From Isoetes taiwanensis (taxonomy: Eukaryota; Streptophyta; Lycopodiopsida; Isoetales; Isoetaceae), in assembly GCA_021234155.1 (NCBI GenBank), contig JAJEKV010000031.1:16125029-16189028 (forward strand): 64,000 nucleotides of DNA, read 5' to 3'. This document shows positions 1 to 11,382 of the stretch, piece after piece (positions within the stretch are counted from its first letter, which is position 1; each line of letters opens with the position of its first letter). Below the pieces are notes generated by a model. It saw nothing but the letters and a program-made list of their open reading frames with translations, was not told where the DNA came from and did no database searches. A program made the position numbers and the translations under genes.

Positions 1-344
1 TGGCAGTATAATATACGTATTTGGGGCGTATATTATGTTGGAACGTCACAATCAAAGAGTTCCAAGAACTTGCCCAAGGCAGGATGGGGTTTTGGTAAGA
101 ATGTGAAGCCTATGCTAAAGAAGGCTGGCAATGGTGCTCAGTTGCTGGCTAAATGCTTGAAGGTTGGCCAAGAACCTGTGGCTACTGAAGACCAGCATCA
201 ATCTGGAGGTGAATCTGGAGCTCATATTTATCTCAAAAATCATAAGGTACACTGATCATTTATACACAGCCATGTAATTTTTCCACAACATAATAATACT
301 AGAGATTTAAGTCTGAAACTTGGATCTTAAATTTCTATATCTTT
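1..344. other. Unassigned sequence at window start
   Basis: I see no recognisable gene here. One 61-codon open frame at 70-255 (+) is lysine-rich and matches no family I know. It lies just upstream of LINE 3' sequence and may be decayed LINE coding sequence or unrelated flank. Confidence 0.3.
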
Positions 345-1144
345 GTGGATTCAAATTTAACTAGGAACAGAATAACAAATGAAGGGTGGCCTATGACACG
401 TGTCTCCCCATTACCTGCATCAGTTCTACATGTTTTGTCTTTGGATGGTGGCAGGGTACGCAGGCGCTCTTCCCTGGTCAAATTTGGATGTGTTCAGGTT
501 GAAGAATTCATCATCCTAAGCTATCTATTTATGGTGGCAGATCACTCATAGATGCGTGCGGGTAAACACTGTTGTTCATCGATTTCGTCCAGAAGTCTCT
601 ATGATCTGCCCTCTTTACATGCAGAGGGATGAGACAATTGAGCACTGCTTTTTCTTGTGTCACCATGTTCGACTTGCTTGGCAGTGGCTTTTGAGTCTTT
701 TCCATTGTGACTTGAATAGTCAGCAGGTCCTATTGTCAGTCTATCCTAGTTCTTGGGACAAGTTGGCAAAGAGGGCTTTCCACTTAGCATCTACTTGGAT
801 CATCTGGTCCATCTGGAAGAGATGAAATCTCCTCATCTCCAAGGGACAGGTCTTTTCAGATATGCAAGTGCTTTGCGATGCCCGTAGTCGCATTATGAAG
901 GCGTACAAGTGTTCTTCCTTAAAGGATGATACCAAAAGTGTCATTTGGGAGCAATATCTTCAGATTCACACCTACTCATAGCAAACAGTTGTGCTCGTGG
1001 TGATCTGTGTTCTCTGCTTTTCTATGTTATGTATGTGGTGGGTAGTGTTGCTCTAGTGGATATCTTCTCCACTGGGTTTTGAGTCCCCTATGTACTCTTT
1101 GTATTCTTTTGAGTAATAAAGGTCCAAGTTCATAAAAAAAAAAA
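345..1144 (+). mobile_element. 5'-truncated LINE 3' end (zf-RVT domain and poly(A) tail)
   Basis: The frame at 556-825 encodes a reverse-transcriptase zinc-binding domain (zf-RVT). It shows the typical CPLYMQRDETIEHCFFLC spacing of Cys and His residues, followed by the conserved tryptophan-rich stretch ending STWIIWSIWKR. This domain closes ORF2 of plant L1-like LINEs. A non-coding tail follows, with an AATAAA signal at 1115-1120 and an A run at 1133-1144, marking the 3' end of a reverse-transcribed LINE RNA. The RT and endonuclease regions are absent, as expected for 5' truncation during target-primed reverse transcription. The 5' boundary near 345 is uncertain and I could not identify a target-site duplication. 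Confidence 0.8.
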
Positions 1145-2579
1145 CTTTTGTTTTCATAGCATATAATGCTGAAGTATAGTGTTACAGGTGCTTCCAGGGA
1201 TGACCGTTCTTACGGACTCCTGACGGATATCCATGAGCACGGGGGTACCATCGATAGTATGCTGGGGGCATAGTGGCTATGCAGCAGACCATAAGCTCGT
1301 AATCGGGCTACGGGAACATTCCGGGGTTAGCAAAGTTGGCCCTAGAGGCACAACCTTTAATGTTTATTGAATAAACATTAGCTATGGATGTGAAACATTA
1401 ATGTTATTATTGTGAGTGGTTTAGATTGGACCAAAAACGGCAAAGGCAAAAAAAGCTCAAAGCTTTTCTGATTTCCCTGATACACGGCTGGTTGGGCGCC
1501 CTTAGGTGATGATCCACTACGAATTGTGCATGCCAGGGCATGGAGACCACTTGGGAGTGGTCGGAGTTGCATGGAAAAGCATGCAGCAGAGGAAATTGAG
1601 CCTATTTAAAGCTGTCTGAGGTGATTTGGAATGATCCACAAAATTGGAAAGGCTTCAAAGTTGCTGTTTTGACTCTCTTATAGACTAGTCAAGGAGGCTT
1701 TGGTATTCTCCAACCCAATCCGACCCTTCTGAGCACAATTTTGGTCTCTGAAGCACCCTGGGGTGGCTTGATATTAGGGAAGCAATCCGAGCGGATTGCT
1801 TCCAAGTAATTGCAAGAGATTCACTTATACAAGAGTGTGGATTGCATTTTATTGCAGTATTGCAATACTAATTGCAAGAGGGAGCTTGCATCAAAGGAAT
1901 TATCTCCGGGGGAATAATTCACTAGGCCTTGTGTTGCAAAGGCTATTCGATTCTGTTGGAAAGAATCAAGAGGAAGCCAGGCTTCCTGGTTAGTCTCTGA
2001 GAGACTAATCCCATCGGTCGTGGGGAACTCTGGGAGTTCGTAGTGTGGCGGTAGATCGTTGGAATTCTCCATTGTTTGGGAAGTGCGAAAAAAAAATACC
2101 ACGAGGCTATGCGCGCATAGCACCTTGACTATAACAAACAATATGTGCAATGAGGTTATGAACATATAAAGAGGCTATACGATTTAAAACACTATAATCT
2201 TGTTATTACATTGGGATTTACATCCTATTGAGACATTTTGATTTTATACCCGATACCAAGCAAACATGTTACTCTTAAGATAAACTATAGCACATGCAAT
2301 ATGAAGCTTTTAGTTCCATGCATAAAACCTGCAAAAACTAGGTGTTGGATTGAATCAAGGAAATTTCCTTAAGTGCCTGACATGGGATTGAGCAAGATTA
2401 TATTTTTTTTCAAGTCCACATATTAAATAGCACAGTAACAATTAATGACACTGTAGCATTGATGCTTAAGCTCCATAACATTTGGTAGAAGATCTGGATC
2501 CTTATGTGTTAGCAGCAATTTTGGGGAAACCATGTATCATTTTTATGCATCAAAACTTACCAAAACTTACCAAATTCAT
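1145..2579. other. Non-coding or unassigned stretch
   Basis: I find no supported gene. A 114-codon minus-strand frame (1821-2165) contains a serine- and proline-rich stretch beginning MENSNDLPPHYELPEFPTTD, which could be decayed LINE ORF1. It has no diagnostic motif, so I do not call it. Confidence 0.3.
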
Positions 2580-2639
2580 AAGGTGGCCAAATATATGCTA
2601 AAGTTGGGAAAGGTGGCCAAATATATGCTAAAGTTGGGA
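2580..2639 (+). repeat. Tandem duplication, 30 bp x 2
   Basis: Two identical 30-bp units starting aaggtggccaaatatatgct lie head to tail at 2580-2609 and 2610-2639. The period is a multiple of three, so an open frame passes through. The surrounding frame is not a recognised protein. Confidence 0.85.
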
Positions 2640-2870
2640 AAGAGCCTGTTAAATGTATCATGTTACAAGTACCATTCCCAAGACAGATTATTGGATCAGG
2701 CTGCAGAATATGAATTGTGCTTCGTGTTGTATACCCACTTGAGCATATGGATAACTCCATTTCCAAGCTCTATTGCAGGCGTATCCAGTACCCCGACCCG
2801 TACATGTTGTTGTTCCTGGTACCGCACCTGCCTGCGAACCTTGGTGATTGTCTCATGCAGTTGCGCTATA

Positions 2871-2912
2871 GTGAACTGGTGTGCATTTTATGTGAACTGG
2901 TGTGCATTTTAT
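2871..2912 (+). repeat. Tandem duplication, 21 bp x 2
   Basis: Two identical copies of a unit starting gtgaactggtgtgcatttta are adjacent at 2871-2891 and 2892-2912. With the nearby 30-bp duplication it shows local replication slippage. Confidence 0.85.
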
Positions 2913-4012
2913 AGAGACTGCTGCACTTCTTGGCAGGCATCCAGGAGTACACCATCCCATTCTTGCAGCAATGGTATTAAGACCGTCAAATCATTAGCAG
3001 GCTGGTGTGGCCTAGGCACGTGCGGTGGAATGAAATGATGGTTCGCGTATAGATTGTTTTACAACACAGGGTGACGGCTCACCAGAACGTAGTCCCCTGT
3101 AATTAAACGTTTGCATATTGCTAGTGGCGATGGACAGTCGCAGTACCTCATCTGCATATGCTGCAAGTACCTTCCATAGTTTGACTGGCCATAGATAACC
3201 TCATCTCTGTCTTATCATCCACTAGGATTGTGTCAGGATCTTGGTCTAGTGCGTGGATTAATGCCTGGGCCCCTTCATGTCTCTTCGGGTAGAACACGTG
3301 TTGTACCTTCCGAACTCGGCTAGAAGAGATATTTAAAGCATGTTACAGATGTGCATTTATTGTACCTTATTGTTGCAGCGAGTCAATATTGTACCTTCTG
3401 TGGGGATGTTGCCATCAGAGAAACCTATTAGGTGTACGATGAGTGTGTACATTTTTATGTGATTTACAATGTGACTCTACATAGTTGGTGGTATCCAAGT
3501 ATGTGTGGTTGAACATTCTACAGTGTCATGGCCACTTGCCATCTCGGTGGCCTCCATTCAACCAATTATGATTTATGTATCTGTATGAAGGAAAAAATAC
3601 CACATTAGCTTATGGTTCTATTGGAAGCAGGCCTGCTCTTCTAGGAGAAGGCTAGCTGACTTACCCCATGATGATAATGTGGTTTCTATAGATATGTATG
3701 AACTGTGTAAGCTGGTACTAATATATGTCAGCGGATGGTTCAGTCGTGAGGCTATGCCACATCCCTTTTCAACTCCTCTCCATTCAAGCACAGAAGGAGA
3801 TTTCTTTGCCACGAGCACTTAGTGTGAAACCATAGCAAAGGATGGGCTATTGTGCTTACGAAAATACATGATGCGTCGATCAATCGAAAAACCTCATTAA
3901 CTTATCTGGTTTCACCATCCCAACAATACTCATCTTCATCCATGATGTCGGTGATGGATGCATTCTTATAACTGTCCATGTCGATTGTAATTGACTTGGA
4001 TACAGAATTTGC
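2913..4012. other. Unassigned; probably includes a 5' LTR ending at 4021
   Basis: I see no gene. The right part should be the 5' LTR of the Ty3/gypsy element that follows, because a primer-binding site starts at 4026. No second LTR copy exists in the window, so the LTR start cannot be fixed. Candidate TGTCA starts lie near 3523 and 3725. Confidence 0.35.
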
Positions 4013-4025
4013 TGTGTGACATTTT

Positions 4026-4037
4026 TGGTATCAGAGC
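4026..4037 (+). other. Primer-binding site (initiator tRNA-Met type)
   Basis: TGGTATCAGAGC is the standard plant retrotransposon primer-binding sequence complementary to the 3' end of initiator tRNA-Met. It lies four bases after the inferred LTR end at 4021, and the gag start codon follows three bases later at 4041. Confidence 0.85.
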
Positions 4038-4040
4038 ATA

Positions 4041-5485
4041 ATGGAAGATCAGGGACCTGAGAATGTTTCTGAGAAGGTTCCAAAGGGTGTGGGGCAGCCA
4101 GTGGATGGTATCCCAAAAGTCCACCTTGCTGAAGAAGGAATACTGCCAGCTTTGCAGGACATCCATCTGGATGATGATCTGCCTGAATTTGACTTCGAGA
4201 CAGAGGTTGAGGCGGCCAAGGAAGATGGCACCAGAAATGAAACACAGGAAGTGGTTACCGAGGAAACTGATTCTCAGGGAGGAGAACCTCAGCCAGGTAA
4301 CATAAACCCTTCCGTAGAAAACCGCCAGGGGCAAAACAATGCAACTGAGGAACCATTGGAACAGAGATTCCATCGCCTCAATGAAGAACTCGTAATGAGC
4401 AAGTATTGCTCAAGGAAATTTTGGGAAAATTTCAAGAGCAGTTAAGCACTTGGGCTTCCGAGGAAATGCCCGAGAATGTCGTCTGCTATCCACCATGGAA
4501 AAGTACTTGTTGGAAGCAACGGGTGTTGCCGTAGCCCTGGGGGGCAAGCGGAGAACCTAGAAACGATACTGTTGGAGGGGTTAATAGCAAGCAACTTGGA
4601 GTTGCCGCTGAGATCCCTCGGGTAAACATAGAAAATCATGAAGGTACTAACCCATCTGAAGATTCTCTGGAGAATTATCAGAAGAAGAGATCAAGTCTCT
4701 TGAACATGTTAAAATGCCAAATTTCTATGGGAAGGATGTTACTCCAAAGCAAGCTATGCTTTAGTTTAACCAAATGAAGCTTTATTTTGCGTCAACAAAG
4801 AAAAGCGAGCCTGCTCGTTTGTTATAAGCCACATTGAAGCTTAAGGGTCGGGCAACCGAATGGTGGGATACCCATACTGAAGATGGACGAAAGCTATGCA
4901 CTTGATCTAAATTTTGCAAACTATCCAGGCAAGGGTATGCTCCCCACTATGACCGGTGACATGCCTTGATATAGTTGAAAGAAACTGTGCAGACTGTGAC
5001 TCTGCAAGTTTATGTGGCAGGACTACGAGCATTGTTCTCGCGTTTGCCAGAATCGATAACCGGAATGAGGGTTGGTTATTTTGTGAATGGGCTAAAGGAT
5101 GCGAATATTCAAAAGCATATGCTTTAAGTTGAGCATGCGAGCTTTGAGCTTGCGGTAGAACTGGCTAGGAAGCTGGTTGGTAGGGAGAAATCCCGTAAAG
5201 CCCAAGGAATTGCTGAATGGAAGGCAAAGAGGACCGGGGGTGCCTCTCAAATTGGGTCACCTTCCAAAAAGCAAAAGAAAAATTCGGCTAAGGAAAAGCG
5301 GATGGATAAACCTAAGGAGGCTATCCAAGGGATGTTATAACTGTGGCATTGTGGGGCATTATGCTCGGGATTGTACAAAGCCACAGAAGGATAAAAAGTT
5401 TTTAGCAGGTACCTCCAAGGGCGAGAATGAGGTGAAATCATTATCGATGATTGAGATGCTGCCACTATGGTCATTGCTAAGCTAA
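4041..5485 (+). pseudogene. gag of truncated Ty3/gypsy element, broken
   Basis: The start at 4041 directly follows the primer-binding site and opens an acidic N-terminal region (4041-4445, 134 codons). After several frame breaks the capsid-like part follows at about 4710-5180, with a recognisable WWDTHTEDGRK stretch. A CCHC zinc knuckle (CYNCGIVGHYARDC) lies in the open frame 5177-5485. Gag packages element RNA into virus-like particles. Multiple stops and shifts mean no complete Gag can be made. Confidence 0.8.
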
Positions 5486-7069
5486 ACCGCGATGATGTGA
5501 TTCTAGAATGCAGTGGTTGCAAAAAGCTCAGGTCTCTCCAGATCGAAATTTCACCTAAGAAGACAATTACTCTCCATGGTTTACCTTATGTGGGGCCTGA
5601 AAAATTGTTGTCTGCTACTGAGGCAAAGCGATGTTTTCAAGTTTTTAAGATAGCTTTTTCTTGATGTATATCATGCCTGATAATGACATGGTTAAGTCTT
5701 GTAATTCTATGAATGTAAACATTGAACTAGGTTCAGATGTAAATCAAGAATTACAAAATCTTTTGGAAAGATTTAAAGACGTGTTCCCAGAAGAGTTGCC
5801 GAAAGGGCCACCACCTTCTCGAGGAGTTGAGCATGAAATTGTGCTTGAACCAGAGGTTAAGCCAATGGTGCATGCTCCATATTGTCTTAGTCCTCTAGAG
5901 TTAGAGGAAGTTAAGCATCATGTTAAAGAACTGCTTAAGCCTAGTAAGTCACCTTTTGCAAGTCCAGTTTTGCTTGTTAAGAAAAAGGATGAGACTGCGC
6001 GAATGTGCATAGACTATCGTGCTCTTAACAAAGCAACTATCAAGGAGCCAAATGGTTCACTAAGATTGATTTATGTAGTGGGTATCATCAAATTAGTATT
6101 GGGGAAGGTGATGAACCTAAGATGGCCTTTAGAACTCATCAGGGGCACTGTGAGTTCTTAGTGATGCCGTTTGGTCTCATAAATGCTCCAGCAACCTTTA
6201 TGAGGTTGATGAATCAAGTATTCTCGGAATACTTAGATAAGGTTGTCGAGGTGTTCCTCAATGATATAGTTGTGTATTCACAAACGTTAGAAGAGCACTT
6301 TGCTCATTTGGAGCAAGTATTGCAAACTCTTCGAACTCAGAAACTTTATGCTAAGATATCCAAGTGTGATTTTCTTAAGCAAAGGGTTGCATACCTTGGA
6401 CACATCCTTTTAGGGAAGGGAGTATCGCTGGAACTCAGTAAGGTGTAAGCAGTGCAAGATTGGCTACCACTTGAAAATGTTTTCGAGTTGAGAAGTTTTC
6501 TGGGTTTGGCTACGTACTATAGAAAATTTGTGCCAAAATTTCAAAAGTAATAGCTCCACTCACGAAGTATGGGAGAAAACACAACAAGAAGCTTTTGAGC
6601 TTGTCAAAAGGTTGTTGGTTAATAGCCCCATATTAAAGGTTCCCAATCTCAATGAATCCTTTGAGGTTTATACGATGCTTGTGGTCAAGCAGTTAGGGCT
6701 GTATTAATATAACAAGGTTGGGTGGTGACTTATGAAAGCCGAAAGCCTAATTCTGCCGAGCAGAATTATGCAACATATGAGCAAGAGCTATTGGCAATAC
6801 TTCATGCTCTAAAAACATTGAGGCATTACTTGAGAAGTGGTACAAGTAAGGAACCACGCAAGTTTGTCGTCTATACGAACCATAAACCATTGAGGTTTTT
6901 GCAAAGTCAAGCTGAGATTAACTCTAGGCAGACTAGATGGCTTGATTTTTTCCATGAATTTGCCATAGGACGCATCTATTATGAGGCAGCTGCACATGAA
7001 AGATCTAGCAAAGCCCACAAACTCTTACGTCAAAAATTCAATCTGGCTTCTCTTTATGTATCTCGTTGA
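5486..7069 (+). pseudogene. pol (RT and RNase H) of truncated Ty3/gypsy element, broken
   Basis: The region between gag and RT has no visible protease active site. RT begins near 5750 (open frame 5661-6161), reaches the conserved [14 protein letters not shown] motif, then has a deletion of roughly 25 codons. It continues in another frame at 6122-6448 with MPFGLINAPATF. The catalytic F-x-D-D motif reads FLND at 6254-6265, so the first catalytic aspartate is asparagine. RNase H follows at 6722-7069 with the usual YATYEQELLAILHALK and YTNHKPLRFL motifs, the latter carrying N for the usual D. Integrase is missing. Confidence 0.85.
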
Positions 7070-7189
7070 AGAGAAAAACAAAAACAACACAAAATCTCGT
7101 CCATTGCCTTCAATCGCTCATTCCCGCCCTTTTTGCGAATTGTAAAGGCTCCATAAACAACGGGCAATTCACAAATAAATGGCTGGGGT

Positions 7190-7456
7190 ATGGCTCCTCC
7201 CTAATGTCTAGAGTATAACTCCTGCCTACTGCCGCAACATCGCTCGTTAAACTGCCATACCCAAGGTCACGGGTTCAACGCCTCGTTGTGAAAGTGGCCA
7301 TGCAATGTAAAGTTGGTGGGGGAAGGACCCACTTCAGCAATGTAAAGTGGTGGGGGCAGGACCCATTTGGGTGTGTTGTAAAGTGTCACATGTCCGATAG
7401 GACGCTGCCTTGTGGTGTGACGTTAAAATCTCTTCTTCTTCTTCTTCTTCTTCTTC
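7190..7456 (+). mobile_element. tRNA-derived SINE ending in a TTC microsatellite
   Basis: A B-box-like pol III element (cacgggttcaacgcctc, about 7268-7284) lies in the 5' half. The 3' end reads gacgttaaaatctc and runs into a TTC microsatellite at 7432-7456. The same 3' motif followed by a different simple repeat ends the SINE near 26.9 kb, which supports a shared family. The 5' boundary and A box are uncertain. Confidence 0.55.
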
Positions 7457-8255
7457 CATTTCACTTTCCCTGTGACATCCAAAACCATGCCATGTCAAAA
7501 CTATGAATATGCCATGTTCGAAGGATGAAAAGGTACATCTTCTACACCCCTTCATTTTCTTCGCGGTTCAGATCATACCATATGGCAGGGACAAATCTGG
7601 GTCGTCGATTGGGGCAAAGAGATATTTGCAAAATCTCAACAGATCTGGGCCACGTGGCACAATGTGGGTATGTTTCCAAGACCGATTTTCCTCACCATGT
7701 TCTAAAATCAGAATTTTCCTGAAAGCATGGCAAAAGAAATAGAGATTTGAACAAAATATCAGAAGCCAAACAAAGCCTTCAGATAACAAAGCCTTCCATC
7801 CTTGTGCTTACCATCTTCAGAAGACTGCATCAAGAAGTACTGAAAGTTGCCCAATGGAAAATAAAATAAAATATGAAATGTTCATTTGCATCCGTCAAGG
7901 CAATCATGTCTAGGTCATTTGACACAAGAGAGATCTCCAAAGGCAAGTACCAATTTGTTATTAATTTTAGTAACTTGCAAATTATTCATAGGCAAAAATC
8001 GTCCCAAGCAAACCAAGCTTTTGTGGCATGTGCAAGATGATTCATAGGCTAAAGGAGTGACTCGTGCTCCATACAGAAACCTCATCAAGTAGAGCCAAAC
8101 GACATAGAATATTGTCATTACATAAATGTATTGCCAATGCAGCCCGAGTAGCTGCAAATGTAGCACTACTTCTAAAAAATCTTATAGCAATTGAGGCTGC
8201 AATGAAAAAACTTGGGAGAAGATCCTGCAACAAACATCTCAACTTTAATTCAAAC
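7457..8255. other. Unassigned sequence; possible gene remnant cut by copia insertion
   Basis: No gene is recognised. A plus-strand open frame from 8064 encodes an alanine- and leucine-rich helical stretch containing KCIANAARVAANVALLLKN. It ends where the copia remnant inserted at 8256. It could be an exon of an unidentified protein. Confidence 0.3.
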
Positions 8256-8351
8256 TATCAACGTATTCAACCTCTGACACATTCTCTGCTGACCAAGTTC
8301 AGGGCTGACACAACAAACCGTTCTGCCAAATTCCTTCCAGAAGAATCTGGC

Positions 8352-8896
8352 TTCTTGCAAAAAGAATCCTTCGTTATCTAAAGCACACACCATATCATGG
8401 CATCACATATTCCAGCAACAACTTCTTAGATCTTACTTTGATAGTGGATGCTAGTTGGGGTACAAACGTCAAAGGCCGTTCTACCACAGACTGCTGTTTT
8501 TTATACTATGGCGGCCCTCTAGGATGGATCTCAAAGAAGCAGGCAACAGTAGCCAGATCATCAGCTGAAGCTGAATATCTCTCAATTTCACATGGAGCAC
8601 GAGATCTTGTGTCCTATCACCGTCTCTTACAATTTGTTCACAATCCATCTCCTCTGCCATTACAAGTTTGGATTGATAACCAAAGTGCCCAGAATATGGC
8701 TCAATGTCCTGCTCACAGGGCCAGGACAAATCACATCCCTGTCCACTATCATTATGTGCAACAACAGATTGAAGACGGTTTCATTCACTTGGATTATCTT
8801 CCTACGTCCAGCATGCTAGCAGATGCTTTTACTAAAGCCTTGCCTAGGGATCGCTTTGAGCAGCATAGGCAGAATCTTGGCATCACAGCTCTTTGA
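8352..8896 (+). pseudogene. copia pol remnant: end of RT plus RNase H
   Basis: The reading begins just after the deletion junction with the RT-RNase H linker (AKRILRYLKHTPYHGITY), shifts frame, and continues as copia RNase H in the open frame 8438-8896. Visible motifs are IVDASWG (first catalytic Asp), ATVARSSAEAEYLSISHGAR (catalytic Glu) and VWIDNQSAQNMA (catalytic Asp), then the usual ADAFTKALPRDRF near the C-terminus. RNase H degrades the RNA strand during reverse transcription. The stop lies 10 bp before the polypurine tract. Confidence 0.9.
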
Positions 8897-8904
8897 AGGG
8901 GGAG
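8895..8904 (+). other. Polypurine tract of copia remnant
   Basis: The purine-rich run gaagggggag immediately precedes the TGTCAACG start of the right LTR. This is the standard plus-strand priming site position. Confidence 0.75.
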
Positions 8905-9128
8905 TGTCAACGTATTCAACCTCTGACACATTCTCTGCTGACCAAGTTCAGGGCTGACACAGCAAACCGTTCTGCCAAATTCCTTCCAGAAGAATCTGCA
9001 TTGTATTTTGTTGTTGCTTTCCTAGATTAGTCCCACGAAGTGTGGACTCCATTGTATTTAAGTATTTACCAAAGATCAATCGAATCATCAGTTGTTCCAT
9101 ATTTCTTCGTTCTTGTTTATCCTTGTCA
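8905..9128 (+). repeat. Right LTR of copia remnant
   Basis: This 224-bp LTR starts TGTCAACG and ends TTGTCA. Its first ~95 bp repeat those at 8256-8351 almost perfectly. The first base pair of the left copy reads TA rather than TG. It is flanked by the CAAAC duplication. Confidence 0.85.
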
Positions 9129-9133
9129 CAAAC

Positions 9134-10053
9134 AGCATACGTGAAAAGTATAGTAGGATCTCCTTAAGTTCATAGTCCTTCAATATGCCGCCAACCACAT
9201 TCAAGGTCTAGAGGAACTATGTACACTGGAGAAAATCTTTTGTATCATTCTTGTCCAGACCTGTTTCACACTGCATCTTGGACATTAAGGCAAGGAAACA
9301 GTCATGCTCTTGTGCACCATGCAAGGTATAGTCAGGGCCATTACTTAGAGAAGGGAAATCATATTATTCAAAAAATTCACCTGGAAAAGAACCTCACAAT
9401 TTATAAGATCAACTTTCACATCAGGAAAATCCTATTTAGCAGCTAAAAAAAGTTGAATTGAAAAGGAAAACATCATAAAGCTAAAAGAGCTAACATGAGT
9501 TGAATTGATTCTTCTGACCAATGGCAGACGACATCCTGTCAGAATGTGTAAATGAAAAATAATGTAAAAAACATTTTGATTAGGTTTTTTTCTAGCAACA
9601 AATATGATAGATCAAAACCCTCACTTTCTGATGGCGGCAAGAATACCTGCTCTACAAACACACTGTAAAATTAGGGCCAAGAAAGACTAATACCTCAGAA
9701 ACGGTGATCCATGGATGCTAAAGCTTGAGGAGCCTATACCTGCCAAAGGGAGGATGTTGATGTATCAAACTGTCAAATTTTTGTCAGAGGACTCCTATCA
9801 TCTCTAGAAAAGTGGCGCGAGGATTTGCCTTCATAGCCTGAGTTTGGTTTTTAAAGGAACACCCCTATTACATTTATTCTACAGACAGAATAGAAGCGCA
9901 CCAAACACACTGGCCCGATGCTGCATCATTGCTGCCGTGGTATCACCTAGTTATATGCAGGGAAACACCGCCCTCTAAATTTTTTCCCTTCATAGTTCAT
10001 ATGCTGTTGTATGTCTCTGCACCCATGTGCATTTGTATTGAACAGTTTTTGGG
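9134..10053. other. No gene seen
   Basis: This stretch is AT-rich with short open frames only, the longest being 75 codons at 9219-9446 (+). I see no conserved motif, repeat or splice-bounded exon that I can defend. Confidence 0.4.
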
Positions 10054-10156
10054 TTGCCCCTAGGGGGGCAAACCCTTTGCCCCTAGGGGGGCAAACCCTT
10101 ATTTATGTGGGTTTTTGGCATATCCTAGGTATATGCTAAAATATCCCTAGGATATG
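10054..10156. repeat. 23-bp palindromic tandem repeat plus inverted repeat
   Basis: Two identical 23-bp units (10054-10076 and 10077-10099) each contain the inverted motif TTGCCCC-TA-GGGGGGCAA. Just downstream, CATATCCTAGG (10119-10129) and CCTAGGATATG (10146-10156) form an 11-bp inverted repeat. The cluster could fold into several hairpins. No encoded function is evident. Confidence 0.8.
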
Positions 10157-10404
10157 TTGGTGACTGCTCCATACCTCCTATTTCCTGTAAACTCTCGGTC
10201 AGCTGGTAAAGAACTCTACGTCTCATTTCTTGAAGCCAACCGGGTAACTGGCAAGGCAGGGATCGACGCTTCAGCCTCTTTATCATTAACAAGTCCGGCG
10301 GTCTCATCTACAATAAGGTTACTTCCTTTACTTTTAGATGAATTATCTCAGATATGCCGTCCTTAATAGGTTGAATCACAATACATTTTGCATGATTGAA
10401 TCAG

Positions 10405-10573
10405 GATTATGGATCAGCAGGCAGGCTCGACACAAATGACAGCCTTAGGCTAGCAAGTTTATGGCATTCGATGCATGCTATTTCGCAGCAGTTGTCCCCA
10501 ACACCTGGCTGCACTGGCATTGAACTTCTGGAGGCAGATACGTTTGATCTTCATTGCTTCCAGTCTCTTACAG
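10405..10573 (+). pseudogene. Single exon of TRAPPC4/TRS23-like TRAPP subunit
   Basis: This 169-bp exon-like segment is bounded by AG (10403-10404) and GT (10574-10575). It encodes [20 protein letters not shown] followed by [12 protein letters not shown] and [18 protein letters not shown]. These match my knowledge of the middle of sybindin/TRAPPC4 proteins, core subunits of TRAPP complexes that tether vesicles in Golgi traffic. The fit includes LxxDTFxLHCxQxLTG. The preceding and following exons are not visible within the surrounding kilobases. It is probably a copied fragment, although a gene with very long introns cannot be excluded. Confidence 0.85.
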
Positions 10574-11382
10574 GTTACTTTTGTAACTTTCTACTTCTCA
10601 ACGTAATGTTCTATGAAGTGTTTGTAAAATTGCTGGTCTTAACCCTAATATGCCCAATTTTATGTATTTTGAAACTGACGAACTTGCTCCCTGAGAAAGT
10701 TAGAATCGTGCCTTTCATGGTACCATTTACTTGATTGTCAGGTGTAAAAAATTTTGTTTGATATATTTTAAAATGGTCCACCTAGGTTTTAGGATTGTAA
10801 GTGATGAGAATTATGCCCCAGCAAGGAGCAATTTCCCCCATGTTTGGGATTCCATAAAAACACTCTAGCCTCCTCCTCTCAAAGTAAAGGGGTGCCACAC
10901 ACAAATGCATTTATGCAAAACATGATTTGGAAATCTTACCCTATTGCTTATCTTGCTATCATCTTTCGTTGATAATCTGCTTATTATCATAGAGTCCATC
11001 TCGGTCTCCTTCTCATTGAGAATCCTCCTTACCTCCTTTACCTGTTGACCTTCTTGATTTGAGGGGTGTTGGGATAACAGGTTTATAGACATTTTACTCT
11101 TATTAGTTAGGTAGGCTAAGATGCTAAGAGCATTCAGCATTTCTGTTGTATCTTGGCCACACCAAAGAGGGCAAACAATTTAGATAACTCTAGATCTCTT
11201 CATTTGATTAATTAGTAAGATGAGTTGCTAATTGTGAGAGATCTTTATTGTTAAACTAGAAAGCCGAGCTTGCAAGTTCTAAGCATGAATTTATGCAAGA
11301 GCTTTTCCTTTGTTACAGAGAACTGGTCTCTGGATGTCTCCTCGCTCTGGTCATAAATACTTTTTCCTATTTTGATATTCAG
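10574..11382. other. Intron-like AT-rich spacer
   Basis: The segment starts with a GT donor and ends with the acceptor of the next exon-like segment. The two exons belong to different proteins, so it is not a single intron. A 91-codon minus-strand frame at 10865-11140 is lysine-rich and unrecognised. Confidence 0.4.

Larger units (their letters stand above)
4013..7069 (+). mobile_element. Truncated Ty3/gypsy LTR retrotransposon
   Basis: The remnant runs from an LTR 3' end (about 4013-4021, ending TGTGACA) through primer-binding site, gag, zinc knuckle, reverse transcriptase and RNase H. It stops before the integrase. No 3' LTR is visible downstream, where a SINE and a copia remnant lie. Stops, frameshifts and an internal RT deletion make it non-functional. 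Domain order and RT sequence are of Ty3/gypsy type. I could not assign a lineage. Confidence 0.85.
8256..9128 (+). mobile_element. Internally deleted Ty1/copia element with 5-bp target duplication
   Basis: The element is only 873 bp. A partial left LTR (8256-8351) matches the first ~95 bp of a complete right LTR (8905-9128). Between them lies only the last part of pol. The 5 bases before it (CAAAC, 8251-8255) recur exactly after it (9129-9133), giving a target-site duplication of the length expected for copia. Most of gag, integrase, RT and the rest of the left LTR have been deleted. Confidence 0.85.
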
